From NCBI GenBank assembly GCA_050260215.1, contig JBLNBU010000267.1, forward strand, positions 1 through 8,519: a stretch of DNA of 8,519 nt, in the 5' to 3' direction. The position numbers and the translations under genes are program-made. The stretch comes from JBLNBU01 sp050260215 (GTDB lineage: Bacteria > Pseudomonadota > Alphaproteobacteria > Rhodospirillales > Magnetospirillaceae). The notes under the pieces are model-generated. The model did no database searches. It saw nothing but the letters and a program-made list of their open reading frames with translations, and had not been told where the DNA came from. Below, in pieces: positions 5,292 through 8,519 of this stretch. The number at the start of each line of letters is the position of its first letter. The stretch's first letter is position 1.

Positions 5292-7508
5292 CTACGCCGT
5301 CAGCGCCTTGACCATCAGGTCGGTGTGGCGCAGGCGGTCGGCGAGGCGGCGCGCCATCTCGCGATGGAACAGGGCGGCCACCGCGGGCGCGGTGGTCTGC
5401 ATGCGCTCGAGCCCGGCCTGGGACAGGCGGTAACAGACGCAGGGCTCGTCGGCGACCACCGAGGCGGAGCGGCGGATGCCGAGATACAGGCCCATTTCGC
5501 CCACCACGGTACCCGACTGCATGGAGCGCAGGCGGATGGGCTTGCCGTTGTCGCCGGCGATCTGCACGGTGACCCGGCCGCTTTCCAGCAGGTACAGCTC
5601 GTCGGAATCATCGCCTTCGCGCAGCAGCACGGTGCCGGCACCGAATTCCAGGCGCTCGAAATGGGCGGCCAGATGGTCGGCCACGCCCTGGGCGCCCAGC
5701 TCGCGCTCCATCTCGGTCATCAGCCCCTGCGGCGGGCCGCCGGCCTGGGCGGAGACCTCGCGCAGCACCTCGTCCTCGCACCATTCCAGCGCATAGTCGA
5801 GGTCGGGCAGCATGCGATAGGTCAGGCCGTGGTCGGACAAAAAGCCGGCTTGGCGCATGACCGCGGCGACCTCGTCGGGCAGCTGGGCGAACACCAGCAC
5901 CAGCCCGCGCTTCTCGGCGAACTGGCGCATCTTGGCAAAGCTCATGCCCGCCGACGAATCGATTCCGGTGACCCGGCGGAAGTCGAACAGCACGAAGCGC
6001 GCCGGCTCGTCGGGCAGGGCGGTGTCGACGCGGGCCATCACCCGGTTCAGCAGCTTGTTGGCGGTGCCGAAGAACATGAAGCCCTGCAGGGTGAACACCA
6101 GGATGCGCCGCCCGTGGTCGGCCAGCAGGCGCGAGTCGCGCCGCGGGCGGTCGACGTTCGACGACACGTCGGCGCCGGTCAGCTCGTGCTTGGCCACGTC
6201 GACGCGCGAGTAGTTGACCACGAACAGCACCACGCAGGCGACGATGCCCGCCGCCGCGCCCTGCAGGTAGCCGAAGCTGCCGACGATGGCGACGATCATG
6301 ATCACCACCAGATAGTCGCCGGACGACATGCGGCGGCGGCCGTCGTACAGCCACTCGATCAGGAAGTTGAAGCCGATATACATCAGCAACCCGCCCAGCA
6401 CCGCCTTGGGAAACAGGGCCAACGGCTCGGTGCCGACCACCAGCATCACCGCGCACATGGCCGACGACACCAGCCCGACCACCCGGCTTTTCACCCCCAT
6501 CTTCAGCACCAGGCTGGACAGCCCCAGGGTGTGGAAGCCGATGATGCCGCCGCCCAGGCCCGAGGCGATGTTGGCCAGGCCGGCGATCTTGAGCTCGCGG
6601 TTGAGGTCGATGTCCTGGTTGGCGGCGACCTCGAGGCCGCTGGAATTGAGCAGCACTCCGATGGCGCTGATCATCAGCACGGTGGCGATGGTGCCGGCCT
6701 GCTCGGCCACCGCCGGCCAGTCGGCGTCGGCGGCGGCGAACAGGGCGGTGGGGCGCCAGGCGGCCTCGGCCGGCAGGTGGCCCAGCACGAAGCCGCCGGC
6801 CTCGATCTCGGCGGCCGAGACGCCGAGGCCCAGGCGGACGACGTGGAACAGCCCGATGCCTACCGCCAGCAGGATCGGCATGGTGGCGACGTGGCGCCAG
6901 CGGCGCATGCCGGCGACGAGCACCACTGCGAACAGCAGTGCCGGCAGCCACTTGACCAGCACCGGGCCTTGGAACAGGAAGCCCACGTTGTCCAGCGTGA
7001 TCGCCTGGCCGGTGGTCACCTTCAGCGAGCCCTTGACCAGCAGCCAGCCGGTGCCGGCCAGGAAGCCGCCCATCACCGGATAGGGCATGAAGCGGATCAG
7101 CCCGCCCAGCTGGTAGGCGCCCAGGCAGAACAGCACCAGCCCGGTCAGCAAGGTGGCCAGCATCAGGGCCATCATCACGGTGGGAAAGATCTGTTCGGGC
7201 GTGGCGGCGGCGGGCGCCTCGGCGACGATCAGCGAGGCCATCAGCGCCAGGATCGGCGCGATCTTGTCCTGGGGAAAGGCGATGGAGCCGGGGTACGAGC
7301 TGAATACCGCCACCAGGGCGCCGACGACGATGCCGGTGAACATCACCATGCCGATGGCGGTGCCCATGTAGGGCGACAGCTTGCCGGCGAAGATCAGCAC
7401 GGCAAACGACAGGGACAGGATCACCACCACGGTGCCGGTGACGGCTCCGGCGATCAGGGCGGGCACCAGCGCACCCGCCCGTTGGCTCTGCCTATGGGCT
7501 GCAGCCAT
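5292..7508 (-). CDS. SulP/SLC26-type anion transporter with STAS and cyclic-nucleotide-binding domains
   Basis: A 738-residue inner-membrane protein in three parts. Residues about 12-432 are a run of hydrophobic helices of the SulP/SLC26 family (sulfate, bicarbonate or other anions; the substrate is not readable). Residues about 468-563 are a STAS domain with FDFRRVTGIDSSAGMS. Its DSSA (517-520) corresponds to the phosphorylatable serine loop of anti-sigma-factor antagonists. Residues about 612-704 are a CRP-like nucleotide-binding domain whose phosphate-binding cassette is GEMGLYLGIRRSASV (670-684). The glutamate and the Arg-Ser-Ala core are kept, so cAMP or cGMP binding is plausible. An ATG at 7532-7530 is in frame but lacks a Shine-Dalgarno. 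The ATG at 7508-7506 has AGGAGGGGA (7519-7511) 5 bases from its AGGAGG core and is chosen. It lies 69 bases after dps on the same strand. Confidence 0.9.
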   Translation of the reverse strand: MAAAHRQSQRAGALVPALIAGAVTGTVVVILSLSFAVLIFAGKLSPYMGTAIGMVMFTGIVVGALVAVFSSYPGSIAFPQDKIAPILALMASLIVAEAPAAATPEQIFPTVMMALMLATLLTGLVLFCLGAYQLGGLIRFMPYPVMGGFLAGTGWLLVKGSLKVTTGQAITLDNVGFLFQGPVLVKWLPALLFAVVLVAGMRRWRHVATMPILLAVGIGLFHVVRLGLGVSAAEIEAGGFVLGHLPAEAAWRPTALFAAADADWPAVAEQAGTIATVLMISAIGVLLNSSGLEVAANQDIDLNRELKIAGLANIASGLGGGIIGFHTLGLSSLVLKMGVKSRVVGLVSSAMCAVMLVVGTEPLALFPKAVLGGLLMYIGFNFLIEWLYDGRRRMSSGDYLVVIMIVAIVGSFGYLQGAAAGIVACVVLFVVNYSRVDVAKHELTGADVSSNVDRPRRDSRLLADHGRRILVFTLQGFMFFGTANKLLNRVMARVDTALPDEPARFVLFDFRRVTGIDSSAGMSFAKMRQFAEKRGLVLVFAQLPDEVAAVMRQAGFLSDHGLTYRMLPDLDYALEWCEDEVLREVSAQAGGPPQGLMTEMERELGAQGVADHLAAHFERLEFGAGTVLLREGDDSDELYLLESGRVTVQIAGDNGKPIRLRSMQSGTVVGEMGLYLGIRRSASVVADEPCVCYRLSQAGLERMQTTAPAVAALFHREMARRLADRLRHTDLMVKALTA

Positions 7509-7577
7509 GCTCCCCTCCTGCCGACCCGCCATAACACTTTCGTCATGCTACGCCGGATCGAGGTATGGGAAAAGCAT

Positions 7578-8072
7578 TCAACCCAGCATGCTGCGCAACA
7601 TCCACGCGGTCTTCTCGTGGACCTGCATGCGCTGGGTCAGCAGGTCGGCGGTGGGCTCGTCGTGGGCGTCGTCGACCACCGGGAAGACCTGGCGGGCGGT
7701 GCGCACCACCGCTTCCTGGTCCTTGACCAGGATGGCGATCATCTCCTCGGCCGAAGGCACGCCGTCCTCCTCGGACAGCGAGGTCAGCCGCGAGAACTGC
7801 TTGTAGGTTCCCGGCGCCGGGAACCCCAGGGCGCGGATGCGCTCGGCGATCAGGTCGACGGCCAGGGCCAGCTCGGTGTACTGCGCCTCGAACATCAGGT
7901 GCAGCGTGTTGAACATCGGCCCGGTGACGTTCCAATGGAAGTAATGGGTCTTGAGGTACAGGGTGTAGGTGTCGGCCAGCAGCCGCGACAGGCCCTCGCC
8001 GATGCGCTTGCGCGCCGCCGCATCGATGCCGATGTCGATGTCCGCCGCCTTGGTCTTCTTGCCTTTTGCCAT
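7578..8072 (-). CDS. dps: Dps family DNA-protecting ferritin-like protein
   Basis: A 164-residue subunit expected to form a 12-mer shell that oxidises Fe(II) with peroxide and stores iron, protecting DNA during stress or starvation. The ferroxidase residues line up with E. coli Dps by spacing: His46 (in HWNVTG), His58, Asp73 and Glu77 match His51, His63, Asp78 and Glu82. Glu62 stands where E. coli has Asp67, a conservative change common in the FEAQYTEL type of Dps. The Lys-rich N-terminus (MAKGKKTK) could contact DNA. The ATG at 8072-8070 has a clear GAGGAGGG just upstream. It starts 20 bases after the DUF2061 gene, so the two are probably one operon. No intrinsic terminator follows, so read-through into the transporter gene is possible. 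Confidence 0.94.
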   Translation of the reverse strand: MAKGKKTKAADIDIGIDAAARKRIGEGLSRLLADTYTLYLKTHYFHWNVTGPMFNTLHLMFEAQYTELALAVDLIAERIRALGFPAPGTYKQFSRLTSLSEEDGVPSAEEMIAILVKDQEAVVRTARQVFPVVDDAHDEPTADLLTQRMQVHEKTAWMLRSMLG

Positions 8073-8092
8073 CGATCCCTCCTCGTCGTCCG

Positions 8093-8290
8093 TCAGCCGT
8101 GGGCCTCGGCCCCGATCGCCGCCGCCCAGGCCTTGTCGTGCAGGTGGTGGGCAACCAGGGCCACCACCGGTTCGATCAATGCGACCAGCCCGCCGATGCT
8201 GGCGCTGCCGGTCAGGGCATAGGCCACCCCGTAGCCGACCGCGATATGCACGCAGACATTGGTCATCGTCCTGCCCAGCTTGATCGCCAT
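8093..8290 (-). CDS. DUF2061 small membrane protein
   Basis: A 65-residue protein with two hydrophobic segments (about 9-26 and 30-49), expected in the inner membrane. The pattern RTMTNVCVHIAVGYGVAYALTGS, then GGLVALIEPVV and HHLHDKAW, is that of DUF2061. In this family a TGS turn separates the helices and an EP motif lies in the second helix. Its function is unknown. Length is usual for the family. The ATG at 8290-8288 has GGGAGG about 5 bases upstream. It precedes dps with a 20-base gap. A link to iron or oxidative stress comes only from that neighbour. Confidence 0.85.
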   Translation of the reverse strand: MAIKLGRTMTNVCVHIAVGYGVAYALTGSASIGGLVALIEPVVALVAHHLHDKAWAAAIGAEAHG

Positions 8291-8306
8291 GACCGCCTCC
8301 CTTCAA

Positions 8307-8338
8307 TTGTGCCATCAGCATAGGGAGGATCCGCACAA
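8307..8338. promoter_or_regulatory. Spaced inverted repeat upstream of DUF2061-dps, possible operator
   Basis: TTGTGC (8307-8312) and GCACAA (8333-8338) are perfect 6-bp inverted half-sites separated by 20 bases, close to two turns centre-to-centre. They flank a weak minus-strand -10-like TATGCT (8322-8317). A -35-like TTGGAT (8347-8342) lies 19 bases before it, which is too long for a good match. No known regulator is recognised. Chance occurrence is possible. Confidence 0.22.
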
Positions 8339-8350
8339 GCGATCCAACGG

Positions 8351-8366
8351 ATAATTCATGACTTAT
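8351..8366. promoter_or_regulatory. 16-bp near-palindrome upstream of DUF2061-dps, possible operator
   Basis: ATAATTCATGACTTAT is a palindrome at 14 of 16 positions (only positions 5 and 12 break symmetry). It sits in an AT-rich pocket of otherwise GC-rich DNA, about 60 bases before the DUF2061 start, and reaches over the last codons of chaC. The size and symmetry fit a dimeric regulator site. No specific regulator can be named. Confidence 0.25.
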
Positions 8367-8519
8367 TGATCGATTTTGTCGATCAAGCGCAGCAGCCGGT
8401 GCAGGGCGCCGTCGCGGATGCCGAGATCGTCCATATGGCGCACGGTGTTGGCCAAGTAGTCGCGGGCACTGCCGGCCGAGCCGACGCCGGTGCGCACCAG
8501 CCGGGCGGCCTCGGCCTCG
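8363..8519 (-). CDS. chaC: ChaC-type glutathione-specific gamma-glutamylcyclotransferase, C-terminal fragment
   Basis: Only the last 51 codons are in the window; the rest lies beyond base 8519. ChaC enzymes cleave glutathione to 5-oxoproline and Cys-Gly in the cytoplasm. The visible tail has G-V-G-S-A-G-S-A-R-D-Y-L-A-N-T-V followed by an HMDDLGIRDGALHRLL helix. This matches the conserved C-terminal element of ChaC, where a glycine-rich turn and (R)(D/E)YL lead into a helix ending LGI-D-x-x-L. The catalytic glutamate and the YGSL nucleotide-like loop are outside the view, so activity cannot be judged. The stop TAA is at 8365-8363. The gene runs in the same direction as DUF2061 and dps, with 72 bases between. 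The final codons form an 8-bp hairpin. Confidence 0.75.
   Translation of the reverse strand, partial: EAEAARLVRTGVGSAGSARDYLANTVRHMDDLGIRDGALHRLLRLIDKIDQ
8366..8386 (-). terminator. Hairpin at the 3' end of chaC, weak terminator candidate
   Basis: TTGATCGA (8366-8373) and TCGATCAA (8379-8386) form a perfect 8-bp stem around a 5-base loop. It lies in the last codons of chaC, directly before the stop on the minus strand. The sequence after it (TAAGTCATGAATTAT) is AT-rich but has no continuous T-run, so termination is uncertain. Confidence 0.3.

Noticed and set aside
7509..7577. Promoter between dps and the transporter gene (TAGCAT with an upstream TTTTCC)
   Set aside because: Spacing is acceptable, but the -35 match is too weak to report as a feature.
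4482..8222. Open reading frame of 1246 codons on the + strand
   Set aside because: It lies antisense to the cytochrome, transporter, dps and DUF2061 genes. It is rich in His, Gln, Gly and Asp as expected for the complement of GC-rich coding DNA, and shows no domain.
8366..8386. FNR/CRP-like box (TTGAT...ATCAA) near the end of chaC
   Set aside because: The half-sites are 11 bases apart rather than the 4 needed for FNR, and they lie inside codons. A hairpin is the simpler reading.

Overview
The window is very GC-rich (about 70% in most blocks), densely coded, and its proteins resemble those of Alphaproteobacteria. A Rhodospirillales member, for example a Magnetospirillum-like organism, is my best guess. 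That guess is inferred from protein style and gene order, not from any marker gene. No rRNA, tRNA, CRISPR array or insertion sequence is visible. The longest stretch without a gene is 189 bases (5103-5291).

Left part (1-3675): the 3' portion of a HAD-type pyrimidine 5'-nucleotidase gene (+) runs tail-to-tail into an AhpD-like carboxymuconolactone decarboxylase family gene (-). This gene lies downstream of tadA (-), the tRNA adenosine deaminase. Divergent from tadA is a tightly packed + strand operon of three genes. They are a class I glutamine amidotransferase-like hydrolase (peptidase C26), an RluB-type 23S rRNA pseudouridine synthase and RsmD, the 16S rRNA guanine-N2 methyltransferase. The last two joints overlap (4-base ATGA overlap, then 26 bases). 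With tadA this makes a small RNA-modification neighbourhood.

Middle part (3663-5291): a 352-residue protein of unknown function (-), probably DUF6765-like, has His/Asp residues suggestive of a metal site. Its base composition is clearly less GC-rich than its neighbours. A short exported or membrane-anchored monohaem c-type cytochrome (-) lies upstream of it, followed by an intergenic region with a strong GC-rich palindrome of the dispersed-repeat kind.

Right part (5292-8519), all on the - strand: a three-module protein (SulP anion transporter, STAS domain, cyclic-nucleotide-binding domain), a Dps ferritin-like protein, a small DUF2061 membrane protein, and the last 51 codons of a ChaC-type glutathione-specific gamma-glutamylcyclotransferase. 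DUF2061 and dps are spaced like an operon. The transporter follows dps after 69 bases and could be cotranscribed.

No obviously new multi-gene system is apparent. The points most worth checking are two hairpins that overlap ribosome binding sites (before the AhpD-like and the DUF6765-like genes), the compositionally odd DUF6765-like gene, and the nucleotide-binding transporter fusion.
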